In this document: in pieces, positions 32,486 through 44,081 of the stretch | Layout: each line of letters starts with the position of its first letter | How positions within the stretch are numbered: the first letter of the stretch is position 1 | From: Sycobia sp. Sy_11 | Taxonomy: Eukaryota; Arthropoda; Insecta; Hymenoptera; Epichrysomallidae | NCBI GenBank assembly: GCA_018907035.1 | Contig: JACCIC010000027.1 | Coordinates: forward strand, 434,001 to 498,000 | Reading direction: 5' to 3' | Length of the DNA stretch: 64,000 bases | Translations under genes and position numbers: made by a program | Notes under the pieces: model-generated | What the model was told of the DNA's origin: nothing | Databases searched by the model: none | The model's input: only the letters and a program-made list of their open reading frames with translations

Positions 32486-32782
32486 AGACACCAAGCTGAT
32501 TCTAAATTTAAGGTAGTGGGCAGTGTTATCCTTCACTAACATAGAATATTGCTTTTATTATTTTTATTTTATTTTATTTATCATTTTATTTTGATTTTTA
32601 TTTTATTATTAATTTTATTTTATTTTTATTTTTAATTTTTGATATAATTTATTGTAGTAATAAGTTTTAATTCAGATTCCACGGGGGTGAACATAAATAA
32701 GAACAGTATGACTGTCATGATTTTAGCTAATATATTATATTACAAAGACTGTAAGACCGATAAAATAAATTTAAAGCATTTA

Positions 32783-33170
32783 ATTTTCAAATTTCTCCCC
32801 TTTTTTACATAAAAAAACTAATGGCATTTTAGATTTATATTTTAAACGATATTATTCACTCTTAGCTAACGAACATCATTCTTTATATAATGACAAAGTT
32901 TTGTTAGGTGTACAAGTAAGTTTGCACTGTTTGGCAAAAGATGGTATCAATAGTAAATCCCGGGTAAAAATGTCAGAGCTCGTGTGTTATATTTGTAGGA
33001 TTATATTTGAGCATTGCGACGATCAAGCTATATTTCCGATACAGCAAATACGCGCAAAACGTTAATAGGAAATAATTCAAGTTTCAAATAATCCATTGTT
33101 AAAATAATCGAGCCATGCTTCCGATTAGCGGTCAAACACATAATTATCAAAACAATATGATTACGTGTAT
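32783..33170. other. Intron, nothing recognised
   Basis: AT-rich, no gene. Confidence 0.5.
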
Positions 33171-33516
33171 TAAATATACCTGCCTCGCGAACGTAGGACA
33201 AGGAAGAGCAGTGGGGATCTTGCGCGTGTTGCGCGAAAATATTATTTATATAATGATTATTGTCATTAAAACTGGTTATAATAATTATCATGGCTATTAT
33301 TATTCTAACCCAATATTATGTAGAAAATGTAATAAATTATTATTAAATTATTAATTTATCAATGCTATTATTATATTAAATATTAGATAGTTCATATAAT
33401 AATAATTGCTGTGCAAATTTTTTTTTATAGAGGAGGAGAAAAATCCTTTATGTATCCCGGGGACCGGTCCCCGGGTATGTGGGAATCACCAACAGAAAGG
33501 CATACCCACTAAAAAA

Positions 33517-34440
33517 CTACCACCTCGATGCATTCCCCCGACTGCTTCCTGCATCTCTGAAAAAAGCTGCAAGCCGGAGTCGGCTGGCGTGCACCGAGTA
33601 AACCTCCTCTCCCTGGCTTAACTCCCGACCCCGGAAACCGCCATTAGGCATTACTACGGGAATTCGTATTGCATCGGCCCAGACTTCAGCACCATAAAGC
33701 ATGACGGACTGAGCAGCTCGCAGTAGCAGTCGCATGATGCAGGGGTGTGGTCCTCCTACGTTGACCATGACCCTGCAAAGGGATGCCGCCACTACCGTCG
33801 CTTTGTCCACTGACTTCCGAATATGTTCCCAGAAAGTGAGCTTCGTATCTAGCATCACTCCCAGGTACTTCAGAGATGTCTTGGTGAGGACCGACATCTC
33901 CCCAATAATTAGCGGCTGCACTTTGGGGACTCGCTTCTTCGTAAGGAGCACAATCTGAGTTTTCGCCTCTGCTAGTTGCAGGCCGTGATCACCTATCCAA
34001 TGGCGAATTCTACGTATGGTCTGATCAAGGCGCGTCTGTGTCAGCGTCATATTGCGCGCACTAATAACGGCTGCCACATCATCCCCATACCCGATCAGCG
34101 AGCAGTCTTCCGGCATATCCAACCGAAGGATCCCGTCATAGGAAATATTCCATAGATCGGGACCCAGGATGAAGCCTTGGGCCGCGCCACACGTTAGCTC
34201 TTTTCATTTAGAGCGCTCTGCCGTTTCGTACAGAATGGATCTGTCCTTCAAATAATCGCCGATGATCTGGAGTAGGTACTTAGGCACATTGAAGTTCTTC
34301 TCCAGTGCCCCCAACCCGTCTGTCCATCTAACGGAGTTGAAGGCGTTTTTGACATCGAGTGTCACCAGAAGACATACAGGTTGGGAGAAGTGATTCCCCC
34401 GCTCCGTAGTCCTGGCCACCTCAACTACCTCCTGAATCAC
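33517..34440 (-). pseudogene. R1-clade reverse transcriptase, palm and thumb only
   Basis: Begins VIQEVVEVARTTERGNHFSQ, VCLLVTLDVKNAFNSVRW (motif A), PKYLLQIIGDYLKDRSILYE; one in-frame TGA at about 34204; then KELTCGAAQGFILGPDLWNI (motif B), GILRLDMPEDCSLIGYGDDV (motif C, YADD changed to YGDD), AKTQIVLLTKKR, SLKYLGVMLDTKLTFWEHIR and NVGGPHPC. These blocks are diagnostic for R1-clade RTs. The thumb is cut short near SVHASRLRLAAF and the usual terminal zinc finger is missing. Confidence 0.9.
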
Positions 34441-35819
34441 GGTCGCGCCTTTGAGCCCTTTGGGCTACGCGGCGCAGCCGCAGACATTGCCACCGCAGCT
34501 CCGCAATTTCGTCCGTCCGTAATACCGCACAAGCCCCAGACCCCGCAACGTGATTTAACGCTGCGGGCGTTGTCCCGGGACAGAGGAAACACTGTGGAGG
34601 CGTTCTACAGTCAAACGCCTTGTGTCCCTGCTGCCCGCACCGGAAGCAGGCGGTGCTCCTGTTTGGGCCATCGCAACCCGAACCGCGGTATCCATAGCCG
34701 AGATATCTATAACAGCGCTCAACCTGTACCCGCCGCCGCAAGCCGCAAAAGACCCATCCAGTGGCCTCCTTTCCGACTTCCAGTAGCCGTTGGCCAGCCT
34801 CTTCAGAGAGGCTCACGAGGGCTAGTCGTTTGCCGACCCTGTTCTGTCTCGTAAGTCTCACCTCGAGGAGGCCAGTATAATCGCGCAAGATGCCAAGGAC
34901 GGCTGTCTTCACTTCGTCGAGTGTCGCGCAGTCGTCCACGACTCTGATCTCCAAGGTAGTTTTGGGGAACAGAGCGCGAAGTGCCGCGTTTTGCCCGACA
35001 ACCTCTTTGAGGGCATTCGTAAAGCCCTCCTTGCCCTCCGCTAAAGCCTTCTTAAACTCGATCAGGACATCGCCGCTTAATGTTCGACGAATGTCCCTGA
35101 TAGTGAGTCCATGCTGCGAGGGGTCGACCTTATGGCGGATCTCTCCAAGGATCTCTGCGTAGGTCTTCCCCTCCGCGGGCTTGAGGAGCAGCCCCTCAGG
35201 CCTTGCCCTTCTCCCTGTTTTACCTTTCGGTTTAGTGGGACCCTCTCCAGATTTGGTGGCCCCCTTTGCATTGAACTTCTTTTTTCTGTTTATTTTTTTT
35301 GGCTGCTCTCTTTTCTTGCCTGGTGGGGACATTCTTCCAGCCTTGCTCAGGCTGTGCCTCATTCCCACGGTTTGATTTGGCAGCCGCGTCTTCTTCGTTT
35401 GTTGGACCTTCGTATCTTTTTTTTTCATCTTCTTACGCCCCCAGCAGGTAATTCCGTTTCTTCTACCTCTCTTCTCCGGAGAGGTAGAAGGATATCTCTT
35501 CTGGCCTTCTATTATCTCGGAAACTTCCGGGGTATGTAGGCGCCGTGCTCTGACGCGTCTTCTGCTTACGAGCTCCTCGAATTGGCTTTGGAAAAGCCGG
35601 AAGCCCCTCCTTTATTATATTATTAACGTTTTTTTGCCTTTTCATCGACTCCATCATCAGTTTAAACAAATTTTGTATGGAGTCGATGAGGGCTTTATCG
35701 TGATCATCCACAACTGTACTGCCATGACTTGCTGCACCAGCAGCGCGGTTATTGACCGTACGGGGGACATCCAGGCTGTTCACCCCCGTACTCTTCTGGT
35801 CCGCCTCCTGCTTCTTCAC
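34421..35819 (-). pseudogene. R1-clade ORF1 (gag-like, CCHC zinc knuckles)
   Basis: Two frames: 35819-35463 and 35428-34421, joined by a small indel near 35440. A long basic stretch (KKREQPKKINRKKKFNAKG) is followed by YAEILGEIRHKVDPSQHGLT, IRRTLSGDVLIEFKKALAEG and the zinc knuckles CYRYLGYGYRGSGC (first one degenerate), CFRCGQQGHKAFDC and CFLCPGTTPAALNHVAGSGAC in part. This is the RNA-binding ORF1 protein of R1/TRAS-like LINEs. Its 3' end overlaps the truncated RT by 20 bp through the deletion joint. Confidence 0.88.
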
Positions 35820-35829
35820 TTTCTTTACA

Positions 35830-37240
35830 TTTTCTTTTTTGTTGTTGACAATATCTATATTTCTTTCTTTAGTTTTCGTCCCCTCACGAGGCCGGCCTCC
35901 ATGGACCCTTCAACAATAAGTTTGCCAAAATGACTCCCTAGCACTTGCCTGCAGGAGTCATTCTGGTTTGGACCTTCGTGTAAGGCTCTTTTACAGAGCC
36001 GGGGAATATAGCACGCCCCGGCACGCTAGCGCACCTCCGCTCTCTCGAGCTTCACACCCCAACAATAAGGTGCTCAATTTTCTGGAGAGTTTCCGGCAGA
36101 CATTACGAGTCAGGACGCACTCGCCAATGCCCAACGAATGGTGTTGGCTAGGCGTCCAGCCGCTCGTCCTGCCGTCATCAGGAGCCAAAGATGCTTCGGG
36201 TCGTCCAAGCACGCAACTTGAAGATGTGCCTCCCCACCCAGGATCTCCCTTTGGCAGCTCCCAGGCATGCACCGCTCGGCAAGCGCGGTGGACCGTCCTT
36301 AGTACTGTTTGGACCCCTTTCTACCTCTCTGACAAAGCCAAGGGGGAACGATCAGGCGAGAAGATTTGATCTGCATCAATTAATAAGCGACGTAAGCGTC
36401 GCGAGCCCCCTTACAGATCAGAAAGGAGCCCGCCCCTTCTATTCCGCTCTTGTTTAAAGAACAGAGGCGTGGGTGGCAAAAATTGTGAAGTGCGTGAGTT
36501 GGGTTATGCTTGTATAAGTGAAGTTAGCAGTGGAGGGTGTCCCCAGCCAGAGCTCGTACGCATGTCGCCCCCAGCCAGTACCAGATTGTCGCTCCGTGCT
36601 TTACTCTCGCAACCCGATACCCTTTATGAGATTATATAATTATGAGAGGGCTCCTCGGGAGGCGTGGTGCCCACATCTTTATATTCGGAAAGATGTCCGT
36701 TTATAGGACCCCTCGCCAGACGAGGGCGCACAGCAGGCCCCTAATCGGTCGCGCACGAGCTGGCAGTTCCAGTCGCGCCCGTGCCTTTCAAGGCCTGTAG
36801 AGTTTATCCACTCCGTGCTTGCTCGGCTTCACTCCGTGTCTCGGTCCTGCTGCTCGAACTACTCTACAGAATTTCCGGTCTGCCTGGCGCTCGAATCTTT
36901 ATATGCGTGGTGTGTGTAACTCGTTTATAGAGCTCCCTCGCCAGATATGACGCCTACAGCCTTATTCAATGACGGCTGTACTAGCATTGGCAGTACTCCC
37001 CAATTTTTTAGTCTGTCAAGCTCGTCCACTCCATGCTAGCCGTCCCGTAACCGAGCGGAAACCGTCACCCGCAAGCGTGGCGATGGTTACATCTTCCTTT
37101 GCCAGGTGTTATATTGTCTGATGTGTCAGTGTTGTGAGGTTTATGACTGTAAGAGTGTGCTGTCCAGTTGTTGTAAGTGCATTCCCTCCTCCTTTATCCG
37201 GGCTTGGGACCGGCACTATATCTCATTATTTGATTCTTAT
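35830..37240 (-). promoter_or_regulatory. R1-clade 5' UTR with tandem promoter-like units
   Basis: GC-rich leader. Two related units of roughly 260 bp: one around 36650-36860 (ctttatattcgg...cgtttataggacccctcgcc, then gagtttatccactccgtgct), one around 36890-37070 (ctttatatgcg...cgtttatagagctccctcgcc, then agctcgtccactccatgct). On the minus strand each has TATAAACG. Repeated 5' units that carry the promoter are known in some LINEs. Confidence 0.5.
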
Positions 37241-37689
37241 TATAACTTGTTATAATAGCTGTTATTTATTATATATATGATAATTATTCTTATTGTAATC
37301 ATTATTATTTTTTAATAATAATAATTATTATCGTTAATTTGTTATAATAATAATCATCATCAAATGCATTATAATACCTAAATTTTATTTGAATACAAGC
37401 GAAATACATTAAGAAAAAACGCGCTAGAATTATTATAATATAATTTATTTTATAGCCAAAGCGCAAATGTCAATTTAATTATTATTAGTACAATTATTAT
37501 TATTATTGTAATTTATTATAAACATCATAATAATAATTATTATTATTGTAATTAATATCCGACAGAACTAAATTACGCCGAAATGATTATAAGAATATGA
37601 GCGTCCTCAAGGGCAAATTCGCAAATTAGCCTTATAATTATTATAATTGTAGTACGCTTATTATTATTTTAATATTGAAAAATTTTTAT

Positions 37690-38740
37690 TTTTCGGCTGC
37701 TCGATACTAAATTAGTCGAACCGAGGCCTAAATACTCGATCGACTAATTGCTCGGTTATAAAAGGCCGATTGTTCCGCCCAAAAGGAGTTCTCTTGGTGA
37801 TACGGCTGAAACAAGTTACCTAGAGCTATCCTGACTTCAGGGTTCTAGTAATCCTGCCCGTCCGAAAATCCTGAACAGTAGAGCTGTAATCCTGGTTGCG
37901 TGGTGCTCCATTAAAGACCAACAGGTTCTATTATCCCGTCCGAATCCTAGTAAAGCTTGATTCTGGTTGCGTGGCGCTCCAATAAAGACCAGTGGCTTCA
38001 CTAAAACTCCTTTCTTTTTCCTGGTGAAACTTGATCTTGTTTGCGAGGCGCTCTGTTAAAGACTAGCGGCTTCATCAAAAATTCTTCCTGCATCTCAGTA
38101 AAGCTTGATCCTGGTTGTGTGGCGCTCCATTAAAGACCAGCGGCCTTACTATCCCTCAAGCGACTTAATCCTGGGTGCGCGGCGCTATGTTCAAGCCCAG
38201 CGGTCATACTCCTAGTTCCGAACAAAGTCGCGACCCTGGGTGCACAAGCTCTGTCATGTTTGAGTGTTTGCGAAAAGACTCTGGTAGCGTATTGAGCGAC
38301 CAGAAGCCGAGGCGTGTTGAGCCGGAGCCACGAAGTAGCAAGCACCGAGCAACGATCAGATAACTCGTTATAAACCAGCAGGCTGCATTCGTGCCCCACA
38401 CTCCCTCCCCTCAAAGCCCCAGTAAGTGTGTAAATATACATATATATAGTGCACGACATAAGTATATTAAGTGCGTTTAAATTTAAGTTGTAAATATCAT
38501 GTAAAATAAGGAGCGTGCGAAAAATCGTGTAATGAAATATAGTATAAGGTTTAATATAAAATTCTATCTTGTGTGTTACAGATCGGAGGGCCCAAAGCCA
38601 GGGCCTTTTCTGTTTGTAATATTTTTGCACAATCCTGATTATAATATATTTTTGTTATTTTTATATAAACACAATTGAGTAAATCGTGATTTTTACCTGA
38701 CCTGGACGAAAATCCCCTTTCCTTTCAAATTGATCCTGGC
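37690..38740 (+). mobile_element. LTR with TATA box and tandem hairpin repeats
   Basis: A TATA box (tataaaag, 37757-37764) is followed by six imperfect units of about 60-73 bp (37890-38260) and a non-repetitive tail. At 38737 tggcgctaccgc looks like a retroelement primer-binding site. A second copy of the repeat region is at 58260-58665. The element type is not determined because no pol sequence is attached. The AT-rich, ATT/TAA-repeated stretch 37240-37690 on its left resembles the one at 33240-33400, suggesting the R1-clade LINE inserted into this region. Confidence 0.55.
37890..38260 (+). repeat. Six tandem units with a co-varying stem
   Basis: Each unit contains CTGG(T/G), a 20-nt spacer beginning tgcg(t/c)ggcgct and then (A/C)CCAG. 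Stem pairs: 37892-37896 with 37917-37921 (last pair lost); 37963-37967 with 37988-37992; 38111-38115 with 38136-38140; 38171-38175 with 38196-38200. The first three have T...A at the inner pair and the fourth G...C, a compensatory change. Confidence 0.75.
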
Positions 38741-38829
38741 GCTACCGCATAAGCTGTCCCGAGGGGAAAAGAGAAACGTTACAGCATTATATTTGAGATT
38801 TCTCTCAGCCTGGTTGATTTTATTGAGTT

Positions 38830-39945
38830 TCATGGTAAGTTTCCTGCCAAATAAATACTATTTCCGGGAAGTGCTTCTTTATCTAATCTGTAATCTGAGC
38901 AAAAATGCGGCTTGGGCCGATCGATTGCTTTCGGAATCTGATAAGATGGAATATATTGGTTAACCGATGTGCGCGGAGTAGTTCAAACGTTTCAAAAGTG
39001 GTGATTTTGAAGTTGAAGGCAAGGGTGGCTACGGAAGGTCACAAAGTTTTGAACACGACGAATTAGACGCTTTGCCAGATAAATATTCATGTAACATTCA
39101 AAAAGAAATTACTGCATCAATTCGCGTCATGCAACAACCCGTATTCTTGCGCCTAAGAGCATTGGGGTTTACTCAAAAGGTTAGAAACTTGGTGTTGTAC
39201 GAATTAAATCCAAGATTCGCCGAACGGCAATTTTGCATGTCGGAAATATTGCTGCAGTGATTAAAAATACATTATTTTTGCATCGTATTGTGACTGCTGA
39301 TGGAAAATGGATTACTAAAACTATGAATGCAGAAAATCGTATAAAAATCCCGGCCAGCCCGCCCAATCGTCACAGAAACGTAATATTCACGTAAATAATT
39401 CTGCATACGGCATGGTCATAAGGCTATCGTATACTGCGAACTCCTCCCGATTTATCAAATCATCAACGGACTATGGTATTGAGCCCAGCTTTTTCGTTGG
39501 AAGCGAGCATTACAGGAAAAACGGTCAGAATATAAGATAAGACATGAGTCATTTATCATTTTTCATGATAATAACGCTTGATCACATTTTGCGACTTCAG
39601 ACAAAATCTATTTGGAGTATAGTGAATAGAAGATTCTGTCTCACCCACCTTATAGTCCAGACTTCTTACCATATGACTACCACTTAGTTCAATCATTGAA
39701 AACGGTTTTTTACGGGAATACGTATTAGTTCAGTAGAAGGAATCAAAAACTATCTCGATACGTTCTTGGGCTAAAAAGACGAGAAATTTTTTTGGTCTGG
39801 AATTCATAAATATCAAAAAGATCGGAAATGTTAGAGCTTCTGATGAACGATATTTTGAATAAAGGCTGTGTAACCATGTTTTCAAAATAACAACTCATAT
39901 TTTGGAAAAACGCTGGAAATTTACTTGTACCGAATGTGTAAATAG
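38830..39945 (+). pseudogene. Decayed mariner transposase, near full length
   Basis: Frames with many stops read PNKYYFREVLLYL, FKRFKSGDFEVEGKGGYGRS, QSFEHDELDALPDKYSCN, VFLRLRALGFTQKVRNLVLY, ELNPRFAERQFCMSEILLQ, then LHRIVTADGKWI, DNA-like nt of HDNA, a YSPDFLPYDYHL segment and KDRKC...ERYFE. The order matches the intact transposase at 968-2005. The right terminus is near 39945 (inward ggtacaagtaaatttcc). It lies just inside the LTR's primer-binding site. Confidence 0.85.
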
Positions 39946-39949
39946 CCTT

Positions 39950-40795
39950 CGAGACGCCAAATATTCTCTATCTCTACGGTTCATCTCATTTTGTCTGTAA
40001 ACAAGCATTTTGGTAACACGCAACTGAACTATTTATATAAGAGTATATTTTCTTTATAATAGACGCGTTTATTTTAATCTGATTTTATTTCTTATATTAG
40101 AGTATATTACGTCCGCGAACGTTCAGAATCTCATAGAATGTAAGTTTCGCATTTACAGCAGAGAAATTCAAGAGTATATAAAAAAGAGGCAGCTAATATA
40201 TGAAACGTTATAATTCTTTTTAATTCAGCTACATTTAAGTATTTTAGCTGCTCCGAGTTATTGCGAGGAGCTTCTTGCCTATAATATAAAACTTGAAGCG
40301 TTTGCTTATGTGCGGAGTCCTGGGAAATAAAAAGCGCTTATGCTTCTTTACTCTATGGTTTGAGAGTGCCAGTTTAAAATAAATACTAGTGATGAATAAA
40401 TCAATGAGAGCACTTTGCACCCAATATGACTTTTTTAAATATAATTTTGCAGGGAATGGAAATAGGTTGCCTTCTGTAAATTTAACATATCGGTAACTGG
40501 TTTTCTTAGAAATACTGGTGCATTTTGCCTACAGTATTCGTTCATTTGGTATAAACTTGCAAGAAAAGAAGCATACTTAACTGCTGGAAATTTAAGTAAA
40601 GTTTTTCTTTATTGACGGTGATTAGCTTTCGTACTTGATTCAAAGAGCACTTTGTTTATCAGCCAAGCAATTATCAACCTATGATTCAATTCAATGGAGC
40701 GCCTTTTTGAACTAGCGCAGAGGCAACTCCGGGAGTCGGAATTCGGGCCACGGATTTTGCGTGTTTGCTCCGAGCGTCTTCTATAGTAATTTTCG

Positions 40796-40849
<54 letters not shown>

Positions 40850-41050
40850 TTAGCGTATATTAAATTCTAATCTATGCAATAGGATTGATTATTTACAATA
40901 AATTTGGTAGAAATATAATCTAATATTCTGAATTCACCTTTCCGAGGTTAATTTCTTATAAATTGACAGAATTAAATTCTATTTAATATACGCATTCGGG
41001 ATATACTTTATATTTTCATAATCCTGTTCGTTTTGTAGATAAAATGATTG
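39950..41050. other. Intron with TA microsatellite
   Basis: TA run at 40797-40850; remaining sequence unrecognised. A GC-richer patch at 40690-40790 has no motif. Confidence 0.5.
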
Positions 41051-41056
41051 TTTATA

Positions 41057-41899
41057 AGAGTCCGCCTGTATAAAAATTTTTTTATTATGTTGGTACGCAT
41101 GCCCCTGAAGTACGATAAAATTTTCAGCAGGATTCATTGCTTACTTTTCAAGTGACAGCCGCTAAAGTTAGACGTGTTTTTTGAACTCGACAATTTTCGT
41201 TTGTGAAAAAAATGGAGCAAAGAATTTGTATTCAATTTTGCGTAAAAAATGAAATAAAGTGTAGTGAAGTTTATAAAATGTTAACAAAGGCATATGATGA
41301 GTCAGTTATTAGTAAATCAAGGATTTACAAGTGGTATAAGCGTTTGCAAGATTGCGGCGAATACGTTGAAGATGACGAACGACCCGGACACCCAAGCACA
41401 TCAATAATCGATAAAAACGTGAAAAAAGTGAAAGAAATAGTTATGAACGATCGCCGAATAACAATCAGAGAAGTCCCTGATGATATTGGCATATCAGTTG
41501 GCTCATGCTATGGAATTTTTTCGGATGTTTTAGATATGAAACGTGTAGCAGCAAAATTTGCTCCAAAATTGTTGAATTTCGAGACGAATGGAAGTTGCTC
41601 AGGAGTCGCTAAATTAAGTTAATAACGATGCAGAACTACTAAAACGTGTTATAACAGGTGACGAAACATGGCTTTACGGATATTATGTCGAAACTAAGGC
41701 TGAATCGTCCCAGTGGAGGTATTTAACATCGCCAAGATCGAAAAAGGCTCGACAAACGAAAATCGACGAGCTCAAAAAACACGTCTAACGTTAGCGGCTG
41801 GCAGTTAAAACGTAAGCAATGAATAGTGCTGAAAATTTTATCGTACTTCAGGGGCATGCGTACCAACATAATAAACAAAATTTTATACAGACGGACACT
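41057..41899 (+). mobile_element. Mariner derivative with about 148-bp inverted terminal repeats
   Basis: 843 bp, flanked by TA at 41055-41056 and 41900-41901. The left arm (41057-41204) starts AGAGTCCGCCTGTATAAA and the right arm (41752-41899, inverse) AGTGTCCGTCTGTATAAA; both continue with tattatgttggtacgcatg, cccctgaagtacgataaaa, ttcattgcttac, cagccgctaa, gttagacgtgttttttga and ttttcgtttgt. Mariner termini are usually about 30 bp. The gene between the arms has lost its C-terminal half. Confidence 0.92.
41212..41740 (+). pseudogene. Mariner transposase, N-terminal half plus first catalytic motif
   Basis: The true ATG is 41212, eight bases after the left arm. Reads MEQRICIQFCVKNEIKCSEV, YKMLTKAYDESVISKSRIYK, WYKRLQDCGEYVEDDERPGH, PSTSIIDKNVKKVKEIV, ITIREVPDDIGISVGSCYGI and FAPKLLNFE; after a frameshift NDAELLKRVITGDETWLYGY, VETKAESSQWRYL and SPRSKKARQ. 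It has both HTH modules and the first D (TGDETW). The second and third catalytic D are missing because the sequence runs into the right arm. Confidence 0.9.
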
Positions 41900-41904
41900 T
41901 AAAA

Positions 41905-42065
41905 CCCTCGAAAATTAAAAATTCTCGTTACTATTTGAACACACTTCGTACATGAAATTTCTAATTATGCAAAAAGGTAGCCAGTAAAACAGCAAATTGG
42001 AAATGGGTTTCTTATTATGTTTGTACATCTTGGAGAGTTATAAGAATGAATAAGAGGAAAATGAA

Positions 42066-42105
<40 letters not shown>

Positions 42106-44075
42106 TTTTTTCTTAAAAATAATAATATAATATTTATCTCAATTTTTTAAGAATTTACTTTTCAGAAATAGCATTGTCCTTCTTGGCAGTCAAGATAAAT
42201 TCTCACAGTACGGAAAAGAAGACCTGCGTCTTCTGTCTTATATTTCTACCCACAAGATTGTTTTAAACGTAAAGCCTATACTCGGGCCAAGTCACTATAT
42301 CTTGATAAAAATCTTTATCTTGTATTTCTTTAGTTTTCTTTTATACAACTTTGAGCTTGAAAACTCTTTAATAACTTACTGATATCATTCTAGGATAGTT
42401 TACAAACCCATTCATGTATTACAGTATTGGTTCCTTGTCAATACTTTTCGGAAGGCTTAAGCCTATGCCAATTAGAGACTATCTTTAGTGACATTAATTC
42501 TTCATAAAATAGATTTTAACCTTGTAAACCTCACATATCTGTTAAATATTCATAAAACTTTGCTTCCGTAACTGTACACTAAAAAAATGTTTCATCTTAA
42601 TTTGTTTAGATTCTGAATAAGTTAAAATTCGAAATAATGATTCGATGGATTATCACAAATATCCTTCTTTATTATTTTTCCTTTATGATATAACATATTT
42701 TTGTTAATTCTAGTGATACGTTTGTCATAAAAGAGACATTATATTTGATTTTTCCGGTTGAAAGCGATGATGAAAACTCATCCTCTGATGAAGAGTCGAG
42801 AATAGGCAACTACAGCATTTCAATAGTTGATGACTCCTAACTGTCAGAAATCCTGGACAGAACACATTCCTCCCAGTGCTCTACAAGTCAAGATACTCGG
42901 CACATATAAGGCAGTTCTCACCGATGTTCTGTCGATACCATTGATGTCTGGACTGTGAAAGTATTTTATCAACTTCGAGATACAAGCACTCTCTAGGTTA
43001 TATGGTTCTCCGACGATCCGAGCAGCAAGTACAGAGATTTACTATCTCTCCTAGCAGAACAGATTTGAATAGTTCCTTGTTTATCTAGAAGTGGAACTGA
43101 TTCACTGATTCCCATCCGCTGAAGATGATGGACAACGAAGTAAACCAAGACATTTTGCACCCGGTCCTTGTGTCTACAATGACCTTATGGTTCCGACCGC
43201 ACATTTTTAGAATACGATTATTTATTTTTGCTATTGTGCAGACCGTGCAGTACCGTCTATTGTTGTTCTTGATACTAGATTCGTAGATATGGGAAGATAG
43301 ATCATTGATTTCTGAAAATGATCAGGTTGTGAAATCAATCAATTTTGATGATCATACCACAGATATGGAGATAGACAGCCATTAGTGGTCCATAATGATT
43401 TTGAAGAGAACTAAGGATGAGGTTTCCATGACTAAGCTCTTTAAATACCTCGAGGAGTACTACATCACAGATTCGACTAAGCTATTCAGCGCTGAATAGA
43501 ATTACTAAAGGTTAAGAGAGGAGTTAAAGAGGAGAACCCTTTATTTTTAATCCAACTGGTGCAATGTGGTCGACATTGTCGGATACCTACACTCGGTCGA
43601 AGGTGGCGATGTACTGCGACTGATGACTGGCCAAGTAGTTTGTAAATAAATAGCGTCGACGAGTCGAGTATTGTTCCTGTAGGCAAATTCCCATCTAAAG
43701 GTGTCTTATTGGTCGAGATGTAGCACCCTGCCAATCCTCAATGCCAGTACATTATTGAATGAGAACAGTGTAGACTCGGGACAGCTACCTCTTAATAGAT
43801 AGTATTCTAGGCTGCATTAAAGATCCCTTCAAGTCTCGTAGCCTGATAATCTTTAGTAAGCAGGGTTTGGATGTTTGAAAAAGAGCTGGAGAAAATTGTA
43901 TATTTCAATAATTTATTTAGCGATCTTTAAAATATCTTGTTATATATTTTTTACCCAGTTAAACTATCAAATTGTTCATATGAATGAATAAATTTCTAAA
44001 TAGTACAACAAAATTATTTCAAGTAGAAATATTAAATACTTGTATCATGAGTATGCAAGACGCTTAAGATAAAAT
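41905..44075. other. Intron; degraded sequence of unknown origin at 42740-43870
   Basis: TA run at 42067-42102. The part 42740-43870 is less AT-rich, and short open pieces (e.g. VESDDENSSSDEESRIGNYS near 42760) suggest a dead coding element, but no family motif was found on either strand. Confidence 0.4.
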
Positions 44076-44081
44076 ATTTAA

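Larger units (their letters stand above)
29804..32769 (+). mobile_element. Full-length decayed Penelope-like retroelement
   Basis: 2,966 bp flanked by 13-bp direct repeats tttaaagaattta (29791-29803) and tttaaagcattta (32770-32782), one mismatch. The ends carry inverted copies of ttatcggtcttacagtctt (near 29855) and agactgtaagaccgataa (near 32748). The interior encodes an N-terminal region, a reverse transcriptase and a GIY-YIG endonuclease, in that order, the architecture unique to Penelope-like elements. Many stops and frameshifts are present. A hammerhead-like motif lies near the 3' end. Confidence 0.9.
33430..37240 (-). mobile_element. R1-clade LINE with endonuclease region deleted
   Basis: Minus-strand, GC-rich island between AT-rich flanks. 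Order on the minus strand: 5' UTR with tandem units (37240-35830), ORF1/gag (35819-34421), then directly the middle of the reverse transcriptase (34440-33517) and a short 3' region. The entire AP endonuclease and RT fingers that normally follow ORF1 are absent. RT sequence resembles R1/Waldo/TRAS-type elements. No terminal duplication was identified. Confidence 0.85.

Noticed and set aside
35111..35539. 142-codon plus-strand frame opposite R1-clade ORF1
   Set aside because: Antisense of the zinc-knuckle ORF1; no independent motif.
38130..38630. 166-codon minus-strand frame over the tandem hairpin repeats
   Set aside because: The repeats explain the open frame; no recognisable domain.
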